64,000 nt of DNA from Peloplasma aerotolerans (GTDB lineage: Bacteria > Bacillota_I > Bacilli_A > Acholeplasmatales > Acholeplasmataceae): contig NZ_JASCXW010000005.1 in NCBI RefSeq assembly GCF_030012175.1, forward strand, positions 1-64,000, given 5' to 3'. Below the pieces are notes generated by a model. The model had not been told where the DNA came from. It searched no databases and saw nothing but the letters and a program-made list of their open reading frames with translations. Positions 1-8,759 of the stretch are shown here, in pieces. Numbering within the stretch: position 1 is the first letter of the stretch; every line of letters begins with the position of its first letter. The position numbers and the translations under genes were made by a program.

Positions 1-14
1 TATAAGGGGATATT

Positions 15-1136
15 ATGGGAGTTTTTTTGAAAATCGATATTAATTTGATATCAATCTTTATGTTAAGTCTAGTTTTTTTAATTGCTTACAGAAGACTTGA
101 TCGATCAGATACACTTAACAGATTATATTTATATACAGTTGTTGCGATTATATTTGGTTTACTCATCGAAGCAGCTACAGTTGTCATGAATGGTGTCAAT
201 ATACCTTGGCTCATTTTCGTAAACAATGGTTTTCACGCAGTTCTCTTTATAGTTGCACCAATCTTGAGTTGCTTATGGTACTTTTTACTTCGTAATTTTA
301 TTTCTGTTAAAGTTAAAGTGACTAAACAACAAAAAATATTACTTTTTATTCCAGTGGCTTTAAATCTTGTATTAAGTTTATTATCGCCTTTCTTTGATTT
401 TTATTTCAACATTAGTCAAACCAATGTTTATGCTAGAGGATCATGGTTTATGATTTCTATCATTATTATTTATTTCTATTTGATACTCGGTATAATACAT
501 GTAATTACACATCGAAAAAACATTATAACAACAGAGTATTATTTACTGATTGCATTTGGGTTTTTACCGATTATGGGTGGTATTGGACAAGGTTTGATTT
601 ATGGTATCCTTTTAATGTGGAGTAGTGCTGCATTTGCACTGATTATTGTATATATTTATTTACAAGAACGACTTATACATTTGGACAATCTAACTGGTGC
701 TTGGACGAGAAAATCATTTATTTACTATATGAATAAAAAACTAAATCAAAGGAAAATTGAACCATTTGGTGGTATTTATTTTGACATTGATGATTTAAAG
801 AAAATCAATGATAATTATGGTCATTTAGAAGGAGATTTCGCAATTTCTGAAATTGTAAAAAGAGTCAAAGGTATTATGTATGATGGAGAAATCATAGCAA
901 GACTTGGTGGCGATGAGTTCGTAATCATAACGAATGATAATAGCGAAAAACGACTTAAATCATTAGCTGAAGACATTGATTTCTCATTATCCGTATTTAA
1001 TGAAAATTCAGATAAAGCTTATCAATTATCGTGTAGTTATGGAACTGGTGTGTTCAATGATGAATTCAAAAGTGTTGATCAATTCTTAAGATATATTGAC
1101 TATAAAATGTATTTAAACAAAAAGAATAATCACTAA
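15..1136 (+). CDS. Membrane-bound diguanylate cyclase (GGDEF)
   Basis: Predicted to make cyclic di-GMP from two GTP at the inner face of the membrane. The first ~220 residues hold about seven hydrophobic segments, a probable membrane sensor module of unknown ligand. The last ~150 residues form a GGDEF domain with the metal-site stretch FDIDDLKKINDNYGH and an intact active-site loop RLGGDEF. The RxxD inhibitory site usually found five residues before GGDEF is replaced by IMYD, so feedback inhibition is probably absent. Start is the ATG after a GGGGATATT-like ribosome site near the window edge; the gene upstream is outside the window. A hairpin terminator follows at once. Three c-di-GMP riboswitches and two EAL genes lie downstream in this window, so this enzyme is a plausible supplier of their signal (inference). 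Confidence 0.88.
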   Translation: MGVFLKIDINLISIFMLSLVFLIAYRRLDRSDTLNRLYLYTVVAIIFGLLIEAATVVMNGVNIPWLIFVNNGFHAVLFIVAPILSCLWYFLLRNFISVKVKVTKQQKILLFIPVALNLVLSLLSPFFDFYFNISQTNVYARGSWFMISIIIIYFYLILGIIHVITHRKNIITTEYYLLIAFGFLPIMGGIGQGLIYGILLMWSSAAFALIIVYIYLQERLIHLDNLTGAWTRKSFIYYMNKKLNQRKIEPFGGIYFDIDDLKKINDNYGHLEGDFAISEIVKRVKGIMYDGEIIARLGGDEFVIITNDNSEKRLKSLAEDIDFSLSVFNENSDKAYQLSCSYGTGVFNDEFKSVDQFLRYIDYKMYLNKKNNH

Positions 1137-1161
1137 TAAGTTGCTTAGGCGACTTATTTTT
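1135..1161 (+). terminator. Intrinsic terminator after the diguanylate cyclase
   Basis: The stem AATAAGTTGC / GCGACTTATT with a short loop overlaps the stop codon and runs into a T tract. Confidence 0.8.
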
Positions 1162-1195
1162 TTACAGATATGTTTTATCTAAACTCATGGTGTTG

Positions 1196-1201
1196 TATAA
1201 T
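1196..1201 (+). promoter_or_regulatory. -10 box upstream of the LURP-one-like gene
   Basis: A perfect TATAAT lies 33 bases before the next start codon and just after the preceding terminator. No convincing -35 is seen at 17 bases; the call rests on position and the -10 only. Confidence 0.4.
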
Positions 1202-1233
1202 AGAGTTATCATGATTCAAAATAGAGGTGAACA

Positions 1234-1740
1234 ATGAAACATTTTTATTTGAAACAAAAGGTTTTTTCTGTTAGAGATAAGTATAAAGTGCATGATGCAA
1301 ATCAAAATGTAGTTTATCATTGTAGAAGTAGTATGTTTTCATTGAGACATAAACTCAATTTTTTTGAAACAAAAAGTGAGAAACTTCTTTTTACATTTAA
1401 AAGAAAGTTATTAAGCTTTATGCCTACTTATTATCTTTATGATCAAGAAGGTGAGCATTTAGCGAAAGTAAGAAGAAAATGGACACTGTTGAGGCCAAAA
1501 GTATTTGTAGAAAGTTCAATAGCTAATTATCAAATTGATGGTGATTATTGGAGCCACAGTTTTGTAATTCTTGATCAACAACACGAAGTGGCAAGCGTAA
1601 GGAAGAAATTTCTGTCGTGGGGAGACTCATATGAGATTTCTATTGACGATGATCAAAACGATGAGTTTTTATTAGCATTAGTTGTTTCTATAGATAGTAT
1701 TTTCCATAGTAAAAAATCTAAAAAAAGAAGAAGATATTAA
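1234..1740 (+). CDS. LURP-one-related (tubby-like fold) protein
   Basis: 168 residues, close to the usual size of bacterial LURP-one-related (LOR, DUF567/YxjI-type) proteins. The sequence alternates short beta strands with the pattern typical of the family: YYLYDQEGEHLAKVRRK in the middle, a later repeat around VASVRKKFLSWGDSYEI, and a hydrophobic helix LLALVVSIDSI near the end that would fill the barrel. There is no signal peptide; the tail is very basic (SKKSKKRRRY). The biochemical role of bacterial LOR proteins is not established, although membrane or phospholipid interaction has been suggested from the tubby-like fold. Start is an ATG preceded by AGAGGTGA. It is followed after two bases by ogt, so the two are probably cotranscribed. 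Confidence 0.72.
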   Translation: MKHFYLKQKVFSVRDKYKVHDANQNVVYHCRSSMFSLRHKLNFFETKSEKLLFTFKRKLLSFMPTYYLYDQEGEHLAKVRRKWTLLRPKVFVESSIANYQIDGDYWSHSFVILDQQHEVASVRKKFLSWGDSYEISIDDDQNDEFLLALVVSIDSIFHSKKSKKRRRY

Positions 1741-1742
1741 AT

Positions 1743-2201
1743 ATGTTAGGTAAATATAAATCCAAATATGGAATGATTTATTATCTTGTGCAAGATGATA
1801 AACTTCGAGAATTAATGATTCAAGACTTAAAAATGGAAACTGATGAAAATATGTTGATCAACGAGGTTAAAAATCAACTCAATTTATATTTTAATCATCA
1901 GTTAAGAAAGTTTGATCTGCCCATTGGCTTTAATCGGGGAACAGATTTTCAAAAAGATGTATGGCAAGCATTATTAACGATTCCATATGGTGAGACAAGA
2001 TCTTATCAAGATATTGCAAACCTAATTGGAAAACCTAAAGCTGTCCGTGCAGTTGGGCAAGCATGCAAGAAAAATCCAATTGGTATCATTGTGCCTTGTC
2101 ACCGTGTTATTGGAAAAGATGGATCAATGACTGGGTATTCAGGGAAAGAGCATACTGATTTAAAACAGAAATTAATCAATCATGAGAAAATATTAGATTA
2201 A
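1743..2201 (+). CDS. ogt: Methylated-DNA--protein-cysteine methyltransferase
   Basis: Suicidal repair protein that moves the alkyl group from O6-alkylguanine (and O4-alkylthymine) in DNA onto its own cysteine. The active-site motif PCHRVIG is present with the acceptor cysteine near residue 119, preceded by the helix-turn-helix region TRSYQDIANLIGKPKAVRAVG and the family stretch TDFQKDVWQALLTIPYGET. At 152 residues it has the short N-terminal domain usual for Ogt/MGT and no Ada regulatory domain. It starts two bases after the LURP-one-like gene, so it is translationally linked to it; dapL follows after 27 bases. Confidence 0.95.
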   Translation: MLGKYKSKYGMIYYLVQDDKLRELMIQDLKMETDENMLINEVKNQLNLYFNHQLRKFDLPIGFNRGTDFQKDVWQALLTIPYGETRSYQDIANLIGKPKAVRAVGQACKKNPIGIIVPCHRVIGKDGSMTGYSGKEHTDLKQKLINHEKILD

Positions 2202-2228
2202 TAATAAGACATTTGAAAGTAGGTTATT

Positions 2229-3356
2229 ATGACGAAAGATAAGTTGAAAATATACCGACAAGAATTGCATCAAATCCCCGAGTTAGCATTCGACCTTTTT
2301 AAGACACATCAATACGTGGATGAAAAATTAAAAGGTTTAGGTTATCAAACAGAAACGGTTGCTAAAACAGGTTTAATTGCAGTTAAAAAAGGGAGAATTA
2401 AGGAAGCAATTGCCTTTAGAAGTGATATGGATGCACTTCCAGTTACCGAAAAAACAAATGTTTCTTTCAAATCAAGACATGTGGGAAATATGCATGCATG
2501 TGGACATGATGGTCATATGGCTATGCTTTTAGGGTTTGCAGAATATGTTAGTCAACTCAAAGAAATCAATCAAACGATTGTCTTTATTTTTCAACCTGCA
2601 GAAGAAGGACCAGGAGGGGCAAAAGTCATCATTGAGGAAGGTGTTTTCGAAAAATACCATATTCAAAAGATTTTCGGTATTCATTTATATCCCGACCTAG
2701 AAGAAGGATTGTATGGACTTGTTAATGGTCCGATGATGGCTCAAAATGGCGAGTTCAATCTTAAAGTTACTGGTCTATCAGCTCATGGGGCACAGCCACA
2801 TTTCGGTCATGATGCGATTTTAGCAGCATCAAATCTAGTGACTCAGTATCATCATATTGTTTCAAGATTTATTGATCCGCTAGATCCTGTTGTCGTAACG
2901 ATTGGAACCATATCAGGAGGAGAAGCAAGAAATATTATTGCTCAAGAAGTTAAATTAACTGGAACCATAAGAAGTTTTAATCAGTTAAATTATGATACAA
3001 TCAAGCAAAAAATGAGAGAAATCGATCAAGGCGTATCGATAGCTTATGATGTCAAAGTTGAAAATGATATTATTGATTATTATCCACCTGTTATCAATGA
3101 TGGGCAACTATTTGAAATGTTAAAATCTAGTTTAGATGCAAAGCAATATCAATATTTAAAACCCATGATGTTTGCTGAAGACTTCGCTTTCTATCAACAA
3201 AAAGTTCCGGGTATGTTTGTTATGCTAGGTACTAGAAATGAATCCTTAGGATATGTTCATCCACTTCATAGTTGTTATTTCAACTTTAAAGAAGATGTTT
3301 TAATTAAAGGTGTTGAGTTATATATACATATCGGTAAGACATTAAAACTATTTTAA
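2229..3356 (+). CDS. dapL: M20 amidohydrolase, probable N-acetyl-LL-diaminopimelate deacetylase
   Basis: Metal-dependent peptidase-family M20D enzyme of 375 residues. Metal ligands are visible in MHACGHDGH (residues ~88-96), in QPAEEGPGG (~127-135) and in the C-terminal VHPLHSCYF. The middle dimerisation domain contains LVTQYHHIVSRFIDPLDPVV and NIIAQEVKLTGTIR, which closely follow the pattern I recall for the Bacillus deacetylase YkuR/DapL rather than hippurate hydrolases. The window otherwise encodes DapH (tetrahydrodipicolinate N-acetyltransferase) and a matching aminotransferase but no other deacetylase, so this gene would supply the missing step. It lies outside the lysine-riboswitch operon, behind ogt. 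A broader N-acyl amino acid amidohydrolase role is the alternative. Confidence 0.78.
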   Translation: MTKDKLKIYRQELHQIPELAFDLFKTHQYVDEKLKGLGYQTETVAKTGLIAVKKGRIKEAIAFRSDMDALPVTEKTNVSFKSRHVGNMHACGHDGHMAMLLGFAEYVSQLKEINQTIVFIFQPAEEGPGGAKVIIEEGVFEKYHIQKIFGIHLYPDLEEGLYGLVNGPMMAQNGEFNLKVTGLSAHGAQPHFGHDAILAASNLVTQYHHIVSRFIDPLDPVVVTIGTISGGEARNIIAQEVKLTGTIRSFNQLNYDTIKQKMREIDQGVSIAYDVKVENDIIDYYPPVINDGQLFEMLKSSLDAKQYQYLKPMMFAEDFAFYQQKVPGMFVMLGTRNESLGYVHPLHSCYFNFKEDVLIKGVELYIHIGKTLKLF

Positions 3357-3384
3357 ATTACTTAAATAAATATAAAAAGAAAAA

Positions 3385-3418
3385 AATAAACCATATCTAT
3401 GATAAGGTTATTTTTTTT
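3385..3418. terminator. Bidirectional terminator between dapL and the kinase gene
   Basis: Inverted repeat AATAAACC-ATATC / GATAA-GGTTATT is flanked by A residues on the left and a long T tract on the right, so it can serve both converging genes. Confidence 0.75.
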
Positions 3419-3442
3419 ATAATATTGATTTATTTTTTTAGC

Positions 3443-5050
3443 TTAATCTTCTGATGGTAACCAGTTTGATAATGCCTTACTTAAGGACTTTGGATCAATT
3501 GGTTTAGCTAGAAAATCATTCATACCTGCATTTAAACATAGGGCTCGATCTTCAGCAAAAGCATTAGCAGTCATCGCAAGTATAGGTGTTTTTTCATCAA
3601 TTTTTCTAATTTCTTTAGCAGCTTCTAGACCATCCATAATTGGCATTTGAATATCTAAGATAATCAGATCATACTGATTTGTTTTAGAAAGATCAACAGC
3701 AATCTTCCCGTTATTAGCAACCGTTACAATCATCCCCATATTGGTTAAAATACGATGTGCTAATTTTTGACTTAAAAAATTATCTTCAGCAACCAATATT
3801 CTCGAACCTACTTTAGGTTTAGGTAAAACTTCTTCATCTTTTTCAATTTGCTTTCTTGTAGATTCGTGTTCATCAACTTCTAAAGGTATTGTAACGATAA
3901 ATTCGCTACCTTCATTTAATTCAGACTCAACTTCGATTTTTCCGTGCATTAATTCAGCCAACTTCTTACTAATGGATAATCCTAAACCTGTTCCTCCATA
4001 AATTCTCGTTGTTGATGTATCAGCCTGTTCAAATTCTTCGAATAGACGTTTTTTCTGACCTTTTGTCATCCCAATGCCTGTATCTTTTACTTTAAAACTT
4101 ATTTTAACAAGGTGATCTTCTAACTTTTCATCAACATAACATACAAGGCTAATACCGCCAGTTTCCGTAAACTTAACAGCATTACTTAAAACATTGATCA
4201 ATATTTGACGAATTCGATTGACGTCTCCAATAAATACTTCGGGACAGTCGATTTTTTCGATATCAAAAAATAGATTTTTTTGTTTCACATTTTCATAAAC
4301 CAAGGACTTGACTTCTTCAAGTAGTTTATCTAATTTAAAAGCTCTTTGTTCAATTAACATTTTGCCAGCTTCAATTTTAGATAAATCTAGAATGTTATTA
4401 ATAATCCCTAGCAAATGGTTAGAAGCATCCTTAATCCGATTAATATATTCTAAATGTTCAGGATCGTTTGTTTTTTCCTCAATTAAATGTGTGAAGCCAA
4501 TAATCGCGTTCATTGGTGTTCTAATTTCATGGCTCATATTAGACAAGAAACTCGTTTTTGCTAAATTGGATTGTTCAGCTTGAGATTTTGCGTGTTCAAG
4601 TTCTAGTATTTTTTCTTCAATGCTTTGTATTAACTCACTTTTCTGACTTTCTAATAAATGAATGTGGTCTTGATGATCCGTAACGTCTAGCATTGATCCA
4701 TAAGCACCAATCACCATTTTTTCATCATTAAAAAGTATTTTGGAATGGACAGCAACCCATTTTATACCTTTGCTCGTTATAATACGATGCATGATATGAT
4801 AAGGTGTTCCAAAAGTCTTACTTTCATCCCAGGTTGCTAAAACCACTTCATAATCTTCTGGATGAATCATTGAAATAAATTTTTCTTCTGTAATCGGTAT
4901 TTTAGTATCCAACTCAAAAATTTTGTAACTTTCTTTAGACCATAACAATTGGTCATCTTCAAAGTTAAAATACCATTTTCCTATTTTTGTTAAGGCATCG
5001 ATTTCATTGAAAATGTTTTCTACATGTTTTGGTAGTGTGGATTTCATCAT
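3443..5050 (-). CDS. Cytoplasmic hybrid histidine kinase (PAS-HisKA-HATPase-REC)
   Basis: 535-residue sensor kinase without membrane segments. Order of domains: PAS fold of the PAS_3 type (residues ~20-130, with IKWVAVHSKILF and GSMLDVTD), a short coiled coil, HisKA with the phospho-accepting histidine at residue ~174 in NMSHEIRTPMNA, HATPase with the N box LINVLSNAVKF, G1 box DTGIGM and G2 box GGTGLGLSI, and a C-terminal receiver domain with the acceptor aspartate in LIILDIQMPIMDG and the conserved lysine in FLAKPID. The signal is therefore intracellular or carried by a cofactor or ligand in the PAS pocket. No separate response regulator or Hpt protein is encoded nearby, so the phosphorelay partner is elsewhere. 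It is alone on its strand between two plus-strand units. Confidence 0.93.
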   Translation of the reverse strand: MMKSTLPKHVENIFNEIDALTKIGKWYFNFEDDQLLWSKESYKIFELDTKIPITEEKFISMIHPEDYEVVLATWDESKTFGTPYHIMHRIITSKGIKWVAVHSKILFNDEKMVIGAYGSMLDVTDHQDHIHLLESQKSELIQSIEEKILELEHAKSQAEQSNLAKTSFLSNMSHEIRTPMNAIIGFTHLIEEKTNDPEHLEYINRIKDASNHLLGIINNILDLSKIEAGKMLIEQRAFKLDKLLEEVKSLVYENVKQKNLFFDIEKIDCPEVFIGDVNRIRQILINVLSNAVKFTETGGISLVCYVDEKLEDHLVKISFKVKDTGIGMTKGQKKRLFEEFEQADTSTTRIYGGTGLGLSISKKLAELMHGKIEVESELNEGSEFIVTIPLEVDEHESTRKQIEKDEEVLPKPKVGSRILVAEDNFLSQKLAHRILTNMGMIVTVANNGKIAVDLSKTNQYDLIILDIQMPIMDGLEAAKEIRKIDEKTPILAMTANAFAEDRALCLNAGMNDFLAKPIDPKSLSKALSNWLPSED

Positions 5051-5220
5051 CGTTCTCCTAATATGTATTAGTATTGATTATTTTTATTATATCACGTATG
5101 TAAGCATCACACATTTTAGATATCTTATATTTAATGGATAAAATTAGAATAATGATACATTTTCATAGACATTTGATTAAACTTATGTTATCCTTTTTTT
5201 ATAATTAAATCACTACGATT

Positions 5221-5380
5221 TTAGAGGCTGCGTTGATTCAATAGTACCATTAGGGAAAGGGAGTGACGCCGAAGCATTGAAAATATGCTGGGCTTATGTT
5301 GAACAAACATAAGACTGTTCCCACAAGTTGCCCAACTTGAAAGGAGTGCGCTAGATCGTGGAAGGGCGAAAGCATTGTAC
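5221..5380 (+). promoter_or_regulatory. Lysine riboswitch (L box) aptamer
   Basis: The leader matches the landmarks of the lysine aptamer in order: AGAGGCTGCG, AGTA, GGGAGTGACGCCGAAG, a hairpin ending in GCTGGG, a long hairpin CTTATGTTgaacAAACATAAG followed by GACTGT, and GGAGTGCGCTA at the 3' side. A terminator follows, then lysA, the last gene of lysine synthesis, which heads an operon of lysine genes. Lysine binding is expected to favour termination. A TATAAT at 5200-5205 is the likely -10 box. The remaining stretch from the kinase start (5050) to the aptamer shows only AT-rich sequence with no gene. Confidence 0.88.
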
Positions 5381-5383
5381 ATT

Positions 5384-5410
5384 AACCGCAGGCTTTTGCT
5401 GTGGTTTTTA
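5384..5410 (+). terminator. Riboswitch-controlled terminator before lysA
   Basis: Stem AACCGCAG / CTGTGGTT with loop GCTTTTG followed by TTTATTT. It lies between the lysine aptamer and lysA, as expected for transcription attenuation. Confidence 0.85.
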
Positions 5411-5430
5411 TTTATTTTAAGGAGAAAGTT

Positions 5431-6720
5431 ATGTCAAAAAACACAATAAACAATCATTTATATATCGGTGGAGTCAGTGCTTTTGATTTGGTAAGAACAT
5501 ATCATACGCCACTTTATGTGATGGATGAATCAAAAATAAGAAGTCAATGCCAAATGTTTAAAAAACATTTTGTTAGTGACCATATAGAAACTGAAACGAT
5601 TTATGCATCGAAGGCTTTTTTGAGTCTTGCAATGTGTGAACTTGTTGATTCTGAAGGTTTATCATTAGACGTTGTTTCAGGAGGAGAATTATATACAGCT
5701 CATCAAGCTGGTTTCCCGATGCACAAAATTTATTTTCATGGAAATAATAAATCACTTGAGGAATTGAAACTTGCAATAGAGTATCAAGTAGGAACGATAG
5801 TTGTTGATCATAGACATGAGTTATTAACTTTGATCAATTTAATACCAAAGAATCAGAAGATCAATGTGATGTTAAGAGTTAATCCAGGCATTGAAGCGCA
5901 TACACATGAGTATATTCGTACGACACATCATGATTCCAAATTTGGTTTGAGCATCTATGATGAGTCAACACTTGATTTAATCAAAGAGATCAATCAATAT
6001 GACTCTTTGATATTTAAAGGCTTCCATAGTCACATTGGCTCACAGATTTTTGAAGAGCAATCCTTTATTGAACATGCACAAACCGTATTAACTTATATAT
6101 CTGATGTCTATTTAAAAACAGGTATTGTTGTTGAAGAAATGAATTTAGGTGGTGGGTTTGGTGCAAAATACACAGCTGAAGATAAACCATTTGAACTAAA
6201 GTTTTTTTTACCTACACTATTAGAGCATATTGGTGAAACTTCTAAGAAATTAAGGATTAAAGTTCCTAAAGTGTTCATAGAACCTGGAAGAAGTATTGTT
6301 GCTGAAGCTGGATATACATTGTATACCGTAGGTGGTACAAAAAAGACAACCAGTGGTAAGCAATATGTTTTTATTGATGGATCTATGGCTGACCATATGA
6401 GAACTGCTTTATATCAAGCTAAATATGATGCTGTTATTGCAAACAAGTTAAATGATGAAGCAAATACATCATATACAGTTGCTGGAAAAGCATGCGAATC
6501 AGGTGATATTATCATTAAAGATGTAAAACTTCCAAAACCAGAAGCAAATGATATTCTTGCAGTTAAAACTACAGGTGCTTATCATTATTCTATGAGTTCA
6601 AACTACAACCGTTTAACAAGACCTGCAGTTGTATTTGTAAAAGATGGTAAATCAAAATTGATTGTTCAAAGAGAAACTTATCAAGATTTAATTAGAAATG
6701 ACTTGAAGTTAGAGGACTAA
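5431..6720 (+). CDS. lysA: Diaminopimelate decarboxylase
   Basis: Converts meso-diaminopimelate to L-lysine and CO2 using PLP; cytoplasmic, last step of lysine synthesis. The PLP lysine lies in IYASKAF (~residue 60), the glycine-rich phosphate loop in LGGGFGAKY, the substrate site in EPGRSIVAEAG, and the C-terminal active-site cysteine in ACESGDII. The start is the ATG at 5431 with AAGGAGAAAGTT in front. An in-frame GTG at 5401 would place the N-terminus inside the terminator stem and is rejected. The product is 429 residues, normal for the family. It is first in the riboswitch-led operon and is followed after eight bases by lysC. Confidence 0.96.
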   Translation: MSKNTINNHLYIGGVSAFDLVRTYHTPLYVMDESKIRSQCQMFKKHFVSDHIETETIYASKAFLSLAMCELVDSEGLSLDVVSGGELYTAHQAGFPMHKIYFHGNNKSLEELKLAIEYQVGTIVVDHRHELLTLINLIPKNQKINVMLRVNPGIEAHTHEYIRTTHHDSKFGLSIYDESTLDLIKEINQYDSLIFKGFHSHIGSQIFEEQSFIEHAQTVLTYISDVYLKTGIVVEEMNLGGGFGAKYTAEDKPFELKFFLPTLLEHIGETSKKLRIKVPKVFIEPGRSIVAEAGYTLYTVGGTKKTTSGKQYVFIDGSMADHMRTALYQAKYDAVIANKLNDEANTSYTVAGKACESGDIIIKDVKLPKPEANDILAVKTTGAYHYSMSSNYNRLTRPAVVFVKDGKSKLIVQRETYQDLIRNDLKLED

Positions 6721-6728
6721 ACATAAAA

Positions 6729-7934
6729 ATGGAAAATAAAATCGTTTTAAAGTTCGGGGGTTCATCTGTTGAATCCATCGAAAAGATGCAACAAATCGTT
6801 CAAAAAATTATTAGAAAGAAAGAGAAGTACCAACAAATAGTTGTTGTTGTATCCGCAATGGGAAAAACAACAAATCAATTACTAGATCTTGCAAAACAAG
6901 CATCTAAGTCTCCTTCTAAAAGAGAAATGGATATGCTGATTTCAACTGGTGAACAAGTCTCAATCTCTTTATTAACAATGATATTAAATGAACAAGGACA
7001 ACCTGCTATTGCGTTAACTGGATTTCAAGCAGGTATCAAAACTGCTGGTCTCCATACGAAAAATAAAATATTGGATATAGATACCTCAAAAATAGAGAAA
7101 CATCTTGATTCAGGAAAAGTTGTTGTTGTTGCTGGATTTCAAGGGTTTAATGAAGATGGAGATATTACAACACTAGGTCGTGGTGGATCTGATACGACTG
7201 CTGTTGCAATCGCTGCGAAACTTAAGTGCCCTGCAGAAATATATACAGATGTTGAAGGTATTTATGGTGTTGATCCCAGGTTATATCCATATGCAAAAAA
7301 ACTGGATGTTATTAGTTATGAAGAAATGAAAGAAATGGCGTTTTTAGGTGCTAAAGTGATGGAACCAAGATCGATAGAGATTGGACAGAAATATGGAGTT
7401 GTTATCTATGTTTCATCATCACTAACCGAAAACGGTGGAACATACATAAAGGAGTATAAGAAAGTGGAAGAAAAAAGTATAACAGGTTTATCAATAAGCG
7501 AGAAAGTGATGATGGTGACCATTAAAAACTTTCCGAATCATTCGAGTGATATTGCAGCGTTATTTATTCTATTAGCTGATAATGAAGTTAATGTCGATAT
7601 GATTAGCCAGACACCTACAGAAAATGGGTATATCAACTTATCATTTACTGCATCAGCTGACGATTTAGATGCGATTAATGAGGTTTTAGGTTTAATGGGC
7701 AAAAAGTATCATGATATTGAAACTGTTAAAAATATAAATGTTGTTAAATTGTCTGTTGTTGGTTCAGGTATGAGAACACAATCAGGTGTTGCTGCTGATA
7801 TGTTTAAATTATTTGCAGATCATAACATTGATTTTATGTTAGTTACGACATCAGAAATCAGTATTTCATATACGATTGATAAAAAGTTAATGAAAAAGGC
7901 AGTATTAGCAATCTCCGAAAAATTCGGATTATAG
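6729..7934 (+). CDS. lysC: Aspartate kinase
   Basis: Phosphorylates aspartate, the entry step to lysine, threonine and methionine. The N-terminal kinase domain shows the signature VLKFGGSSVES at residues 4-14 and LGRGGSDTTAVAIAA, with EIYTDVEGIYGVDPR in the nucleotide region. The last ~140 residues form two ACT domains (around MVTIKNFPNHSSDIAALF and KLSVVGSGMRTQSGVAADM), the usual site of feedback control by lysine or threonine. At 401 residues it is a monofunctional class like Bacillus DapG/LysC. Its place directly behind lysA under a lysine riboswitch suggests the lysine-responsive isozyme (inference). Confidence 0.95.
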   Translation: MENKIVLKFGGSSVESIEKMQQIVQKIIRKKEKYQQIVVVVSAMGKTTNQLLDLAKQASKSPSKREMDMLISTGEQVSISLLTMILNEQGQPAIALTGFQAGIKTAGLHTKNKILDIDTSKIEKHLDSGKVVVVAGFQGFNEDGDITTLGRGGSDTTAVAIAAKLKCPAEIYTDVEGIYGVDPRLYPYAKKLDVISYEEMKEMAFLGAKVMEPRSIEIGQKYGVVIYVSSSLTENGGTYIKEYKKVEEKSITGLSISEKVMMVTIKNFPNHSSDIAALFILLADNEVNVDMISQTPTENGYINLSFTASADDLDAINEVLGLMGKKYHDIETVKNINVVKLSVVGSGMRTQSGVAADMFKLFADHNIDFMLVTTSEISISYTIDKKLMKKAVLAISEKFGL

Positions 7935-7943
7935 GAGGAAACC

Positions 7944-8759
7944 ATGGAATTTCAAAAGTATCATGGAACAGGCAATGATTTCATTTTGATTCATGAAATA
8001 CCTAATAACCCAAATCAGTTAGCAAAGAGCATTTGTGATCGTCATTTTGGTATTGGTGCTGATGGTTTGATTTATGCAAGTCCATCTCAAATCGCTGATA
8101 TCAAATTTAACTACTATAACAGTGATGGTTCGATTGCACCTATGTGTGGTAATGGCATGAGATGTTTTGTTAAATATTTAAAGGATAACGATTTAATTGC
8201 TAAAAACGAGTTTATGGTAGAAACATTAGCAGGTTTAGTATCTGTATGTTACAACACAGAGACCAAACATATTAAAATAGGTCTAGGACAACCGAAATTT
8301 GATCTAGACACACCAGATGTAAATCCACCTATCAAGTCACTAGAAGAACAATCAATTGCTTATGAAGGGCAAATCATTAGATTTTATGTTGTCAACCTAG
8401 GAACGTTACATACAATCGTTTTTGTGAATGACTCAATTGATATCAATCAAATAGGTCCTTATCTATCATCAATTCCGTTGTTTCCTAATTTAAGTAACAT
8501 TAATTTTGTTGAAATTGTTGATCAAAATATACTTAAAGTAACAACATATGAGCGGGGTGCAGGTTGGACATTATCATGTGGCACTGGTGTAAGTGCTAGT
8601 GCAGTTGTTTCCTATCAATTAAAAAAAACAAAACAAGATGTTAATATCATTGTTCCAGGTGGCAAATTAAAAGTATATGTGCAAAAGCAAGTTTTCCTAG
8701 AGGGACCAGCAGTTAGAATTGCTACAGGAGATTATGAGGTTTCAAATGAGAAAATATAG
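7944..8759 (+). CDS. dapF: Diaminopimelate epimerase
   Basis: Interconverts LL- and meso-diaminopimelate without cofactor, using two cysteines as acid and base. Both are present: the first in APMCGNGMRC and the second in LSCGTGVSASA. The N-terminus MEFQKYHGTGNDFILI is typical and the length of 271 residues is normal. The ATG follows TAGGAGGAAACC, a strong ribosome site, nine bases after lysC. The asd start codon lies inside the end of this gene, so asd translation is coupled to it. Confidence 0.96.
   Translation: MEFQKYHGTGNDFILIHEIPNNPNQLAKSICDRHFGIGADGLIYASPSQIADIKFNYYNSDGSIAPMCGNGMRCFVKYLKDNDLIAKNEFMVETLAGLVSVCYNTETKHIKIGLGQPKFDLDTPDVNPPIKSLEEQSIAYEGQIIRFYVVNLGTLHTIVFVNDSIDINQIGPYLSSIPLFPNLSNINFVEIVDQNILKVTTYERGAGWTLSCGTGVSASAVVSYQLKKTKQDVNIIVPGGKLKVYVQKQVFLEGPAVRIATGDYEVSNEKI

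Noticed and set aside
3443-5050. Hybrid kinase as a direct regulator of the lysine operon
   Set aside because: It is divergent from lysA, but that operon has a lysine riboswitch and the kinase has no DNA-binding output domain.
5401-5430. Upstream GTG start for lysA
   Set aside because: It lies in the terminator stem and has no ribosome site; the ATG at 5431 has a strong one.
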